NCBI RefSeq assembly: GCF_013364215.1
Contig: NZ_CP054923.1
Location: 2,046,001 to 2,110,000, forward strand
Reading direction: 5' to 3'
From: Verrucosispora sp. NA02020
GTDB lineage: Bacteria > Actinomycetota > Actinomycetes > Mycobacteriales > Micromonosporaceae
DNA: 64,000 nucleotides
Shown: piece by piece, positions 8,028-16,256 of the stretch
Numbering within the stretch: the stretch's first letter is position 1
Layout of the letters: each line of letters starts with the position of its first letter
The notes under the pieces: generated by a model
Databases searched by the model: none
The model's input: the letters and a program-made list of their open reading frames with translations, nothing else
Told to the model about the DNA's origin: nothing
Translations under genes and position numbers: made by a program

Positions 8028-9053
8028 ATGGCAGGTGCGAAGGCTGCGGCCGAGGAGATCGAGGTCGCCGGGCACACGGTACGGCTCTCCAGCCCGGATC
8101 GGGTGATCTTCCCGAAGCGCGGCTTCACCAAGGCCGACGTCTTCCACTACTACCGCAGCGTCGGCGACGGCATCATGCGGGCGCTGGGCGACCGCCCGAC
8201 GACCCTGCAACGCTTTCCGGACGGCATCGAGGGCGAGATGTTCTTCCAGAAGAGGGTGCCGACGCGGGGTGTGCCGCCCTGGGTGCGTACCGCCGAGATC
8301 AGCTTCCCCAGCGGACGCAGGGCGGCGGAGCTGTGCCCGGCGGACCTCGCCCACGTGGCGTGGGCCGCGCAGATGGGCACCGTGGTGTTCCACCCCTGGC
8401 CGGTACGCGCCGCCGACATCGACCGTCCCGACGAGCTGCGCGTCGACCTCGACCCGCAGCCCGGCACCGACTTCGCCCACGCGGCCACCGCCGCCGCCGA
8501 GCTGCGCGTGATCCTCGACGAGCTGGGGGTGCCGGGCTGGCCGAAGACCTCCGGCGGCCGGGGCGTGCACGTCTACCTGCGTATCCAGCCGCACTGGAGC
8601 TTCGTCGAGGTGCGCCGGGCCACCATCGCGCTGGCCCGGGAACTGGCCCGCCGCCGCCCCGAGCTGGTCACCACCGCGTGGTGGAAGGAGGAACGCGGCG
8701 AACGCGTCTTCATCGACTACAACCAGATGGCCCGGGACCGCACGATCGCGTGCGCGTACTCGTTGCGGGCCAACGCCCGGGCCACCGTCTCCACCCCGGT
8801 CACCTGGGACGAGCTGCCCGACGTCGACCCCGACGACTTCGACCTGCGGACCGTGCCGCAGCGGTTGGCCGAGCGCGGCGACCCGCACGCCGGCATCGAC
8901 GACGCCGCGTGGGACATCACCCCGCTGCTGGAGTGGGCCGAGCGGGACGCCGCAGCCGGCGAAGGCGACTTGCCGTACCCGCCGGACCACCCGAAGATGC
9001 CCGGCGAACCGAAGCGGGTCCAACCCTCCAAGGACCGCGACCGCCCCCGCTGA
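8028..9053 (+). CDS. Stand-alone LigD-type primase-polymerase (PolDom)
   Basis: A 341-residue archaeo-eukaryotic primase-superfamily polymerase like the Pol domain of LigD in bacterial end joining, where it adds nucleotides at breaks. Visible motifs are the metal-binding DLDP (in RVDLDPQPG), the SGGRGVHVYLR strand with the catalytic histidine, and FIDYNQM near the third motif. No ligase or nuclease domain is fused. A LigC-type ligase lies 2.4 kb downstream on the other strand; Ku is not in the window. It may serve in NHEJ or base-excision gap filling. Confidence 0.9.
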   Translation: MAGAKAAAEEIEVAGHTVRLSSPDRVIFPKRGFTKADVFHYYRSVGDGIMRALGDRPTTLQRFPDGIEGEMFFQKRVPTRGVPPWVRTAEISFPSGRRAAELCPADLAHVAWAAQMGTVVFHPWPVRAADIDRPDELRVDLDPQPGTDFAHAATAAAELRVILDELGVPGWPKTSGGRGVHVYLRIQPHWSFVEVRRATIALARELARRRPELVTTAWWKEERGERVFIDYNQMARDRTIACAYSLRANARATVSTPVTWDELPDVDPDDFDLRTVPQRLAERGDPHAGIDDAAWDITPLLEWAERDAAAGEGDLPYPPDHPKMPGEPKRVQPSKDRDRPR

Positions 9054-9102
9054 CCCGTGCCGTGCCGTGCCGCTGTCGATCCGGTGTGCTCGGCAAGGTC
9101 AC

Positions 9103-9163
9103 GCTCGATCCTGGATCGAGTGGCTTTGGAGCGCGCGGACAACCACTCGATCCAGGATCGAGC
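9103..9163. repeat. Perfect 21-bp inverted repeat with nested palindromes
   Basis: Arms at 9103-9123 and 9143-9163 are perfect reverse complements with a 19-base loop. Each arm itself contains CTCGATCC and GGATCGAG, so it can also fold as two small hairpins. It lies between convergent genes and is likely a bidirectional terminator or a dispersed element. Confidence 0.8.
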
Positions 9164-9205
9164 GGGATCTTGAGCGGCTCACGGGACCATCGGCCGAGGA
9201 GAGGG

Positions 9206-9658
9206 TCAGATACTGAGCTTCATGCCCTCGTGACTCGGGACGAAGCCGAGGCCGAGATAGAAACGGTGTGCGTCATGGCGGCTCTTGTCGCTGGTGAGCT
9301 GCACCAGCCCACAGCCGCGCTGCCGGGCGCGGTCGATCGCCCAGGTCATCATCAGGCGGCCCACGCCCCGCCCGCGCTGGTCCGAGCGGATCCGCACCGC
9401 CTCGATCAACAGCCGCTCCGTGCCGTGCCGGCCGAGTCCCGGGATGTAGGTGAGCTGCATGCATCCCAGCACCTCACCGTCGGCCTCGGCGACGACGAGG
9501 TGGTTACGCGGATCGGCACCGATGTCGGCGAACGCCTTCTCGTAGACGGCGTCGACCTCCCCGACGTCACGAGTACGCCCCAACACGTCGTCGGCGAGGA
9601 GATCGAGGACGGCGGGTAGGTCGGCCCGGACCGCCTCCCGGAAGAACACGTCGCTCAT
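9206..9658 (-). CDS. GNAT-family N-acetyltransferase
   Basis: A 150-residue GNAT protein. Motif A is RSDQRGRGVGRLMMTWAI, the acetyl-CoA pyrophosphate loop; the last strand pair is RFYLGLGFVPSHEGMKL. The substrate cannot be predicted. It is convergent with the polymerase gene across the 21-bp inverted repeat. Between its start and the next gene (9659-9852) there is a possible gene remnant. Confidence 0.88.
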   Translation of the reverse strand: MSDVFFREAVRADLPAVLDLLADDVLGRTRDVGEVDAVYEKAFADIGADPRNHLVVAEADGEVLGCMQLTYIPGLGRHGTERLLIEAVRIRSDQRGRGVGRLMMTWAIDRARQRGCGLVQLTSDKSRHDAHRFYLGLGFVPSHEGMKLSI

Positions 9659-9710
9659 CCCGCGAGCGTCCCACAGCGGCGCGAACCGATGCGCGGGGGA
9701 GCAGCGTCAT

Positions 9711-9840
9711 CCGTCGTTCTGGCGGGTGACGCCCTGTATCACCGCGATCGGGGCGCCGGCGGGTCCGCACTCGACCGGCAGGGGCGGCAGGTGGCCCGGC
9801 GGCTCGTCCTCGGTGAGTGGGGCCTCGACGTATCCGGATC
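9711..9840 (-). pseudogene. Possible 3' remnant of an unknown gene
   Basis: Minus-strand reading from about 9840 to a stop near 9711 gives a protein-like tail of about 40 residues (including EAPLTEDEPPGHLPPLP and GAPIAVIQGVTRQNDG) with coding-like composition, but no start codon precedes it in frame before the hydrolase gene. It may be the end of a decayed gene. Weak evidence; could be chance. Confidence 0.25.
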
Positions 9841-9852
9841 TTCCTCGGGTCG

Positions 9853-11442
9853 CTAACGGGCGGGGCAGCGCTTGCCTTCGGCGGGGACGGTGAGGTCGAT
9901 CAGGTACGCGTCGACGGCCTCGGTGATGCAGGGCGTCTGCGGGTATGCGGTGTGCCCCTCGCCCTCCCAGGTCAGTACGCGTCCGACGCCGAGCATCTCG
10001 GCCAGGGCCGGGGTCTGCTCGTAGGGCGTGGCCGGGTCGCCGGTGGTGCCGATGACCAGGATCGGCGGGGCACCTTCGGCGCGACCGGTGGGGTAGGGGT
10101 CGCTGCCGCCGGGCCACTCGGTGCAGGAGATCAGGCCGGTGGCGAGCGCCGGACCGAAGAGCGGGTACTGCGTACGCCACTCGGACTGCAACTGGCGGAT
10201 CCGTTGCAGGCTGGGGCGTTCCTCGTCGTCGGCGCAGTTGATCGCCGTGTTGGCGTCGAAGAGGTTGGTGTAGCGGCCGTTGTCGTCGCGGTCGGTGTAG
10301 TTGTCGGCGAGCTGGAACACCGCGTCGGGGTTGCCCTGGTCCAGCTGGTCGATGGCGCGGGCGAGCTGCCGCCAGCCGGTCTCGTTGTAGAGCGACGAGA
10401 TGACCGCGTAGAAGATCCAGCCGGAGGTGGCCTCGCGGCCGTCGGCGGAGCGGACGGGGGAGGACTTGGCCTTGTCGATGGCGGAGACGACTGCGGCTCG
10501 GGCGTCGGGGGCGATCGGGCAGTTGCCGGCGTTGGCCGCGCACCACCGGCCGAAGTTGTCGAAGGCGCGCTCGAAGCCCTTGGCCTGGCTCTCCGAACCG
10601 GCGATCAGATTCTGTCGGGGGTCGACCGCGCCGTCGAGCACCAGCGCCCGCACCCGCTGCGGGAAGAGTTGGGCGTACGTGGCGCCGAGCAGCGTGCCGT
10701 ACGAGTATCCGAGGTAGGTCATCTTGTCGTCGCCGACGGCCGCGCGGATCGCGTCCATGTCCCGGGCGGTCTGCTCGGTGGAGTAGAGCTTGAGCTGGTC
10801 GCCGTACTTGTCGCCGCAGCTCTGGCCGATCCGCTTGGCCATGGTCACGTAGACGTCGAACTTCTCCTGGCTCTCCGGGTCGGGGTCGTAGCCGAAGACG
10901 CCGTCCAGGTCGGCGTCGGAGATGCACTCGACCGGACTGGACCGGGCCACGCCGCGCGGGTCGAAGCCGATGATGTCGAACCGTTGCAGGATGCTGTCGG
11001 GCAGGCCGCCGAACTGCTCGCCGAAGGAGAGGTAGACGGCGGTGTCCACGCCCGACCCACCCGGGCCGCCCGGGTTGATCAGCAGCGAGCCGATCCGGTT
11101 GCGCTGGTTGTCGGAACGGACCCGCAACAGGGCGATCTCGAAGGTCTCGTCGGCGCCGGGGCCGGTGGTGGCGCCGGTGCCGCCGGCCCAGTCGCGCGGC
11201 ACCTGGATGCGGGCGCAGTCGTACCGGACGCCGGGGGCGCTGCGTCCGACCAGGTCGTCGGGGACATCGGGGCAGGCCCGCCAGTCGGGTGCCGTGCCGG
11301 GTGGGGCGGCCGACCCTTGCGCCTCGACGTCGGCGCGCGGCGCGAAGGCCGGCAGCGTGCAGCCGGCGGTGACGACCATGGCGGCGGTCAGGCCGGCCAG
11401 GGTGAGCCGCAGGCGGCGGATCCGGTCGGAAGTACGGGTCAC
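9853..11442 (-). CDS. Tap-like alpha/beta hydrolase lipoprotein (tripeptidyl aminopeptidase family)
   Basis: Extracytoplasmic serine hydrolase of 529 residues. Lipobox VTAGC places the lipid on Cys28. The oxyanion strand GSLLINPGGPGGSG (119-131), nucleophile elbow GYSYGT (Ser247), the acid in GTTGDPATPYE and histidine in EGEGHTAYPQ form the triad arrangement of the SlpD/SlpE/Tap family. These enzymes trim N-terminal tripeptides from secreted proteins. The C-terminal Tap-like domain ends with conserved cysteines (CITEAV and KRCPAR). Start GTG or ATG at 11442 gives the signal peptide directly. Confidence 0.92.
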   Translation of the reverse strand: MTRTSDRIRRLRLTLAGLTAAMVVTAGCTLPAFAPRADVEAQGSAAPPGTAPDWRACPDVPDDLVGRSAPGVRYDCARIQVPRDWAGGTGATTGPGADETFEIALLRVRSDNQRNRIGSLLINPGGPGGSGVDTAVYLSFGEQFGGLPDSILQRFDIIGFDPRGVARSSPVECISDADLDGVFGYDPDPESQEKFDVYVTMAKRIGQSCGDKYGDQLKLYSTEQTARDMDAIRAAVGDDKMTYLGYSYGTLLGATYAQLFPQRVRALVLDGAVDPRQNLIAGSESQAKGFERAFDNFGRWCAANAGNCPIAPDARAAVVSAIDKAKSSPVRSADGREATSGWIFYAVISSLYNETGWRQLARAIDQLDQGNPDAVFQLADNYTDRDDNGRYTNLFDANTAINCADDEERPSLQRIRQLQSEWRTQYPLFGPALATGLISCTEWPGGSDPYPTGRAEGAPPILVIGTTGDPATPYEQTPALAEMLGVGRVLTWEGEGHTAYPQTPCITEAVDAYLIDLTVPAEGKRCPAR

Positions 11443-11493
11443 GAGCTGGGCCTCCGTGATCGGGTCGACGGCCGCGGGTCGGTCGGGTGCGGG

Positions 11494-12600
11494 TCAGTCG
11501 GACGCGGATCCCACCGGCACCGCCGGGTCACCCCGCAGGACCTGGTCCACGTCGAACCGCACCGGCCGGTCGAGTTGATCGTATCGGCAGGAACGCGGGT
11601 CGCGGTCGGGCCGCCAGCGCACGAACCGCGCGGTGTGCCGGAACCGGTCGCCCTCCATCGCGTCGTACGCCACCTCGACCACCAGCTCCGGGCGGACCGG
11701 CTCCCATTCCAGGTTCTTGGTGCCGGTCCACCGGCTGACCCCGCCCGGGATGCGCTGGCCCCGCTCGTGGTCGCCGTGCACCCACGGGTGTGCGGCGCCG
11801 ACGTCGCGATAGGGCGCCAACTCCTCCAGCAGCTCGGCCCGGCGGGCCATGGTGAACGAGGCGCTCACGCCGACGTGGTGCAGCAGACCCTCGTCGTCGT
11901 AGAGCCCGAGCAGCAGCGAGCCCACCACCGGGCCGGACTTGTGCCACCGGAAGCCGGCCACCACCGCGTCGGCGGTACGCGCGTGCTTGACCTTGAACAT
12001 CAACCGCTTGCCCGGCTCGTACGGCAGGTCGGCCGGCTTGGCGATCAACCCGTCCAACCCGGCGCCCTCGAACACGTCGAACCAGCGGCGGGCGGTGTCC
12101 GCGTCGGTGGTGACCTGGGTGACGTGCACCGGTGGGCGTACCCCGGCCAGCGCCTGCTCCAACCGGGCGCGGCGGGTCGGGTAGGGCGCGTCGAGCAGGC
12201 TCTCGCCGTCCAGCGCCAGCAGGTCGAAGGCGACGAAGTCGGCCGGAGTGGTCTCGGCCAGCAGTGTCACCCGGGACGCCGCCGGGTGGATGCGCTGGGC
12301 CAGCAACTCGAAGTCGAGCCGGGGCTGCCCGCTCGGGCCGTCCCGGCGGATCACGATCAGCTCTCCGTCGACCGCGCAGCGCTCCGGCAGTTGCCGACGG
12401 GCCTGCTCCACCACCTCGGGGAAGTAGCGGGTCATCGTCTTGCCACCCCGGCTGGCCAGCTCCACCTCGTCGCCGTCGCGGAAGACGATGCAGCGGAATC
12501 CGTCCCACTTGGGCTCGTAGGTCATCCCGGTCGCGGTCGGGATCGACGCCACACTGCGGGCCAGCATCGGCTCCAGCGGCGGGTTGATCGGCAGGTCCAC
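11494..12600 (-). CDS. ligC: ATP-dependent DNA ligase, LigC type
   Basis: A 368-residue ligase with adenylation motif I EPKWDGFR (Lys31 takes AMP), motif III (DFVAFDLLAL), motif IV (GLDGLIAKP) and motif V (KRLMFKVKH), then an OB-fold domain. It lacks Pol and nuclease domains and so resembles mycobacterial LigC rather than LigD. It joins nicks and may work with the separate Pol protein encoded 2.4 kb upstream. The start is a GTG at 12600 beginning MDLPINPPLEPMLA, a normal N-terminus for the family. Confidence 0.93.
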   Translation of the reverse strand: MDLPINPPLEPMLARSVASIPTATGMTYEPKWDGFRCIVFRDGDEVELASRGGKTMTRYFPEVVEQARRQLPERCAVDGELIVIRRDGPSGQPRLDFELLAQRIHPAASRVTLLAETTPADFVAFDLLALDGESLLDAPYPTRRARLEQALAGVRPPVHVTQVTTDADTARRWFDVFEGAGLDGLIAKPADLPYEPGKRLMFKVKHARTADAVVAGFRWHKSGPVVGSLLLGLYDDEGLLHHVGVSASFTMARRAELLEELAPYRDVGAAHPWVHGDHERGQRIPGGVSRWTGTKNLEWEPVRPELVVEVAYDAMEGDRFRHTARFVRWRPDRDPRSCRYDQLDRPVRFDVDQVLRGDPAVPVGSASD

Positions 12601-12736
12601 GGCGACCAGTCAACCAGACCACACCGACAACGGTGAGGCAGATCACCGCCGCGCCGTGGGCGCGGTGTCCGCCCGTACGCCCTGCCGCCCGGCCCGGGCG
12701 AATCAGGAAACCGCAGGTCAGAGCTACTTTCGCGGA

Positions 12737-12949
12737 GTGTCGGAGTGGGTGTGCGGGTGCTGCGGGCGGTGGCGGGTCAGCGTCGAGCTGATCCAGCGCC
12801 GGTACGTGTACCGGCTGGTCCAGCACTATCCGCAGCGCTTCGGCGGGGGCAAGAACGTCCTCGGCGAGGTGGGCTCGGTGCCCGAGCTGGCGGAGCTGCT
12901 GCGTCGGCGTACCCCGGTGAGCCTGGCCGACCTGCGCGAAGCCGCCTGA
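12737..12949 (+). CDS. Small conserved-looking protein, unknown function
   Basis: A 70-residue protein beginning SEWVCGCCGRWRVSVEL, with a CxCC cluster, followed by a helical segment (YVYRLVQHYPQRFGG) and a PELAELLRRRTPVSLADLRE tail. It may be a small metal- or nucleic acid-binding protein. GTG at 12737 is preferred because the upstream frame crosses the ligase promoter. Confidence is moderate because of its size. Confidence 0.6.
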   Translation: MSEWVCGCCGRWRVSVELIQRRYVYRLVQHYPQRFGGGKNVLGEVGSVPELAELLRRRTPVSLADLREAA

Positions 12950-12978
12950 ACCGCCCTGCGCGAAGCCGCCTGATCCGG

Positions 12979-13899
12979 TCAGAAGCGGGCGAAGGAGCGG
13001 ATCGGCGCGCGGGGACCGAACTTCGGTGCCTGGACGCCGGCGACCTCCAGCAGCCGGCAGACCCGGCCCCGGTGTCCCCGGAACGGTTCCAGCAGCTCCA
13101 GCAGCCGGGCGTCGTCACCACGCGGCTCACCGGCCAACGCCCAGGCCACCGTGTTCGGTACGTGGTAGTCGCCGACGCTCACCGCGTCCGCGTCGCCGTA
13201 CGCCACGCGTACCACCTCGGCGGCGGTCCAGACGCCGATGCCGGCGACGGCGGTCAACCGGCGGGTGGCTTCGGCGCTGTCCGCGCAGCGCTCCAGCCGG
13301 TCGGCGACGGCGGCGGCCCGGCGCAGGGTCTCGGCCCGGCGCTGTTCGACCCCGAACGGGTGGAACACCCAGTACGGAGTGGCCGCGACGGCGGCCGGCT
13401 CGGGCGGCAGCAGCAGCGACACCGGCCCCGGTGCCGGTGCGGCGAAGTGGCGGACGGTGGCGGCGTACGCCCGGTAGGCCTCCTTGCCGGTCACCTTCTG
13501 CTCGAAGACGGCCCGGAGCACCCGGGGGAAGACCAGGCCGGTGGCGGGCATCCGCAACCCGGCGTGTCGGGCCGCGAGTCGCGCCACCACGGGATGCGAC
13601 CGGGCCAGGTCGGCGAAGCCGGTCAGGTCGTCACGCAGCCCGGCGACGGCGTCGGCGTGCGCGACCAGCCAGTCGCCACCCGGCCCGTACCCGTCGGCCC
13701 GCAGCTCGGACCCGGTCCCGTGCAGCGCGAGGGTGCCGGGTCCGGCCGGTGTACGGGTCGCCCACCACAGGGTGTCGTCGACGATCCGGGCGCACGGGTC
13801 GTACGGGCTGAAGGTGAGCGGCCGGATCGTGGCGGCCAGCCGGTAGCCGGGTGGCGGGCGCAGCGTCCGGCTCGCGGTCGGCGCGGTCCCGGTCACCAC
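12979..13899 (-). CDS. AlkA-like DNA-3-methyladenine glycosylase (HhH-GPD)
   Basis: Base-excision repair glycosylase of 306 residues. The helix-hairpin-helix is seen in LTAVAGIGVWTAAEVVRVAYG, and the catalytic aspartate is in DAVSVGDYHVPN. The N-terminal part (YRLAATIRPLTFSPYDPC) matches the AlkA-N type sheet domain. It removes alkylated bases, generating abasic sites that the nearby polymerase and ligase could help repair, though that link is inferred from position only. Confidence 0.9.
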   Translation of the reverse strand: MVTGTAPTASRTLRPPPGYRLAATIRPLTFSPYDPCARIVDDTLWWATRTPAGPGTLALHGTGSELRADGYGPGGDWLVAHADAVAGLRDDLTGFADLARSHPVVARLAARHAGLRMPATGLVFPRVLRAVFEQKVTGKEAYRAYAATVRHFAAPAPGPVSLLLPPEPAAVAATPYWVFHPFGVEQRRAETLRRAAAVADRLERCADSAEATRRLTAVAGIGVWTAAEVVRVAYGDADAVSVGDYHVPNTVAWALAGEPRGDDARLLELLEPFRGHRGRVCRLLEVAGVQAPKFGPRAPIRSFARF

Positions 13900-14373
13900 C
13901 CCACTCTGCCATCCGGTCCGGGGCGCCGGGGCGGCGCGGTCCGGGCACGCCCTCGGCGGCGGTGCGCGGGCCGACCAGCGGACACCGTCCGTTCACCCCT
14001 GGGCCACCTGAACGGCCAGGATTCTTCGGGCAGATAATCCCAAAGATATATGTATCTGGCGAGATCATTGGGCTTCGGCGGCGACGCCACGGATTCATCG
14101 CTGTCCCGCTCCCGGACCCGCTGCTATGGTCCGACCTGCGCGGCACCCGTCCAGTCAGCACCTGACACCGGTGCGTGGTCGAGGAACGGCCGAACGGTCA
14201 GCGAATCGATCACCGAGCCGCGCACAACGGGGAGCTGTGCAGAAAGGCATTCGGGGATGACTGCTGGAGCGGTTGTTCGGTCCGGGCGGCGGGGAGCCGT
14301 CGTCTCGTCACACCGGCGTCACCACTGACGTGGCCGCCCGGGAGGTGACCCGCCGAACTCGACGGCCGGTCAC
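13900..14373. other. Intergenic region upstream of the Stealth locus
   Basis: About 470 bases with no convincing gene. Around 14043-14057 there is an AT-rich palindrome (AGATA-TATG-TATCT), unusual here and a possible regulatory or promoter site. Short open frames of 65-104 codons cross it but lack ribosome sites and family resemblance. Confidence 0.4.
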
Positions 14374-16188
14374 GTGATAGCGCTGCGCGTCTACCGCCTG
14401 CTGCCGCTCGCTGCCCGGCGCCGCCTGCTGCGGCTGCTTCCGGAGCACCGGCGGATCGGCGTCGTGCGTACCCTCACCCGACCTCGCGGCGGCGAGACCC
14501 TGCATCCGGTCGGCGCCTCGGTGACCGTCACCGACGACGGCGTCCGCACCGAGGCCGAGGTGGTCGCGGCGGCCACACCGTTGCAGATGTGGCACCGCAA
14601 CCTGACCGCCGTCACCTCCACCCTGGAGTCCGCCGGCATCGAATACCACTGCGTCCGCAACGACGACTACCTGCGCAGCACGGTGGCGGTGCTGGACGAC
14701 GAGCAGGACGACCTGCGTGACCTGGTCGGTTCCGCGCCGGAGCTCGCCGGGGCACACGTCCGCGTCGTCGAGGTCCGGCCCGGACGCCACCAGCCCGACC
14801 TGGCGCCGACCGAGGTGATCCAGGTGTGGTTCCCGGTGACCGACGTGCGGGCCGGTGTGGTGCTGGGCGCGGAGTTCGCCTGCGAGATCGAGCTGTGGAC
14901 CCGCGTCGAGGACGTGGTGCGCGCACCCCGGCACAACGCGGTCATCGACGAGGCGCCGGCCGTCGCCGAGCCGGTCCGGGTCGCGGCGGCACTGCTCAGC
15001 CACTTCGTGCCGGAGGCCGACGACCACCACTACGGCACCCGCCGTGACCTCGCCGTACGCGCCCCGGACCGGGTCGGGTTCCCGATCGACGCGGTCTTCA
15101 CCTGGGTGGACGGCTCGGACCCGGAGTGGCAGGAGCGCAAGCAGGCGGCACTCGGCACACCCGGCGACGCGCTGCACGCCATCGCTGCCAACACCTCCCG
15201 CTACCACAACCGCGACGAGCTGCGGTACGCGATGCGGGCGCTGCACAGCTTCGCGCCCTGGCTGCGGAAGATCTTCGTGGTCACCGACAGCCAACTGCCG
15301 AGTTGGCTCGATCCGAGCCACCCGATGATCACCGTGGTCTCGCACGCCGACCTCTTCGCCGACCTCGGCGGCCTGTCGTCGTTCAACTCGCACGCCATCG
15401 AATCCCGGCTGCACCGGATCGACGGCCTGGCGGAACACTTCCTCTATCTCAACGACGACGTCTTCCTGGGCCGCCCGCTCCTGCCCACGCACTTCTTCCA
15501 CGCCAACGGGATCGCGAAGTTCTTCCTGTCCCCGGCGCAGTTCGGGCTCGGCGAGGCGAAGCCCGGCGACCCACCGGTGAACGCCGCCGGGAAGAACAAC
15601 CGCCGGCACATCCAGCGGCAGTTCGGGGTGACCATCACGCAGAAGATGAAGCACACCCCGTTCGCCCTGCGGCGCAGCATCATGCACCAGATCGAGGAGG
15701 TGCTCCGGGCGGACGTCACCGCCACCGCCCAGCACCTGTTCCGGCACCACGAGGACCTGTCGATCCCGTCGTCGCTGCACCAGTACTGGGCGTACCTGAC
15801 CGGCCAGGCCGTACCCGCCGACATCGAGTACGAGTACGCCGACCTCGGCCATCCGTCCACCCCGGCCCGTCTCGCCGAGCTGCTGGCGCGCCGCCACCGC
15901 GACGTGTTCTGCCTCAACGACACCGATTCGGATCCGCGCGCGTTCGCCGACCAGGAGCGGATGCTGGCCGACTTCCTGCCCCGCTACCTTCCCTTCCCTG
16001 CACCGTTCGAACTGCCCGACGACGAGGTGGCGGAACGCCGCACGCTGAGCGCCAGCGCACTGTGGCGTGACGCGCAGCAGTCGGTGCCGAGTGCGCGCCA
16101 GCCCTCGGTGGACGCTCCGACGCTGCCGAACAGCATGCTCAAGACGCTCGGCGACCTCAGAGGCGTCCCACTGCGTCCGGACGGCTGA
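14374..16188 (+). CDS. Stealth-family sugar-phosphate transferase (paralogue 1)
   Basis: A 604-residue protein with the four Stealth regions: CR1 IDAVFTWVDGSDPEW (238-252), CR2 from about 278 to 365 (DELRYAMRALHSFAPW, FLYLNDDVFLG), CR3 about 406-435 (GKNNRRHIQRQFG, TQKMKH) and CR4 about 510-545. Stealth proteins transfer hexose-1-phosphate to make phosphodiester-linked capsule or wall glycans and are related to GlcNAc-1-phosphotransferase. The N-terminal 230 residues form a separate domain also found in the second paralogue. GTG start. It is followed by a glycosyltransferase fusion on the same strand. Confidence 0.92.
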   Translation: MIALRVYRLLPLAARRRLLRLLPEHRRIGVVRTLTRPRGGETLHPVGASVTVTDDGVRTEAEVVAAATPLQMWHRNLTAVTSTLESAGIEYHCVRNDDYLRSTVAVLDDEQDDLRDLVGSAPELAGAHVRVVEVRPGRHQPDLAPTEVIQVWFPVTDVRAGVVLGAEFACEIELWTRVEDVVRAPRHNAVIDEAPAVAEPVRVAAALLSHFVPEADDHHYGTRRDLAVRAPDRVGFPIDAVFTWVDGSDPEWQERKQAALGTPGDALHAIAANTSRYHNRDELRYAMRALHSFAPWLRKIFVVTDSQLPSWLDPSHPMITVVSHADLFADLGGLSSFNSHAIESRLHRIDGLAEHFLYLNDDVFLGRPLLPTHFFHANGIAKFFLSPAQFGLGEAKPGDPPVNAAGKNNRRHIQRQFGVTITQKMKHTPFALRRSIMHQIEEVLRADVTATAQHLFRHHEDLSIPSSLHQYWAYLTGQAVPADIEYEYADLGHPSTPARLAELLARRHRDVFCLNDTDSDPRAFADQERMLADFLPRYLPFPAPFELPDDEVAERRTLSASALWRDAQQSVPSARQPSVDAPTLPNSMLKTLGDLRGVPLRPDG

Positions 16189-16256
16189 ACCCGTCGCGCC
16201 GGTCGTCAGCGGTGTTCGCCTTCGTCGTCTGTACGTCATTCTTAGTGGAGCCCAGT

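Noticed and set aside
13893..14090. 65-codon minus-strand frame upstream of the glycosylase
   Set aside because: No ribosome site or family resemblance; it crosses an AT-rich probable promoter.
14308..16239. 643-codon open frame on the minus strand
   Set aside because: Shadow of the Stealth gene on the plus strand; the plus-strand protein has clear family motifs.
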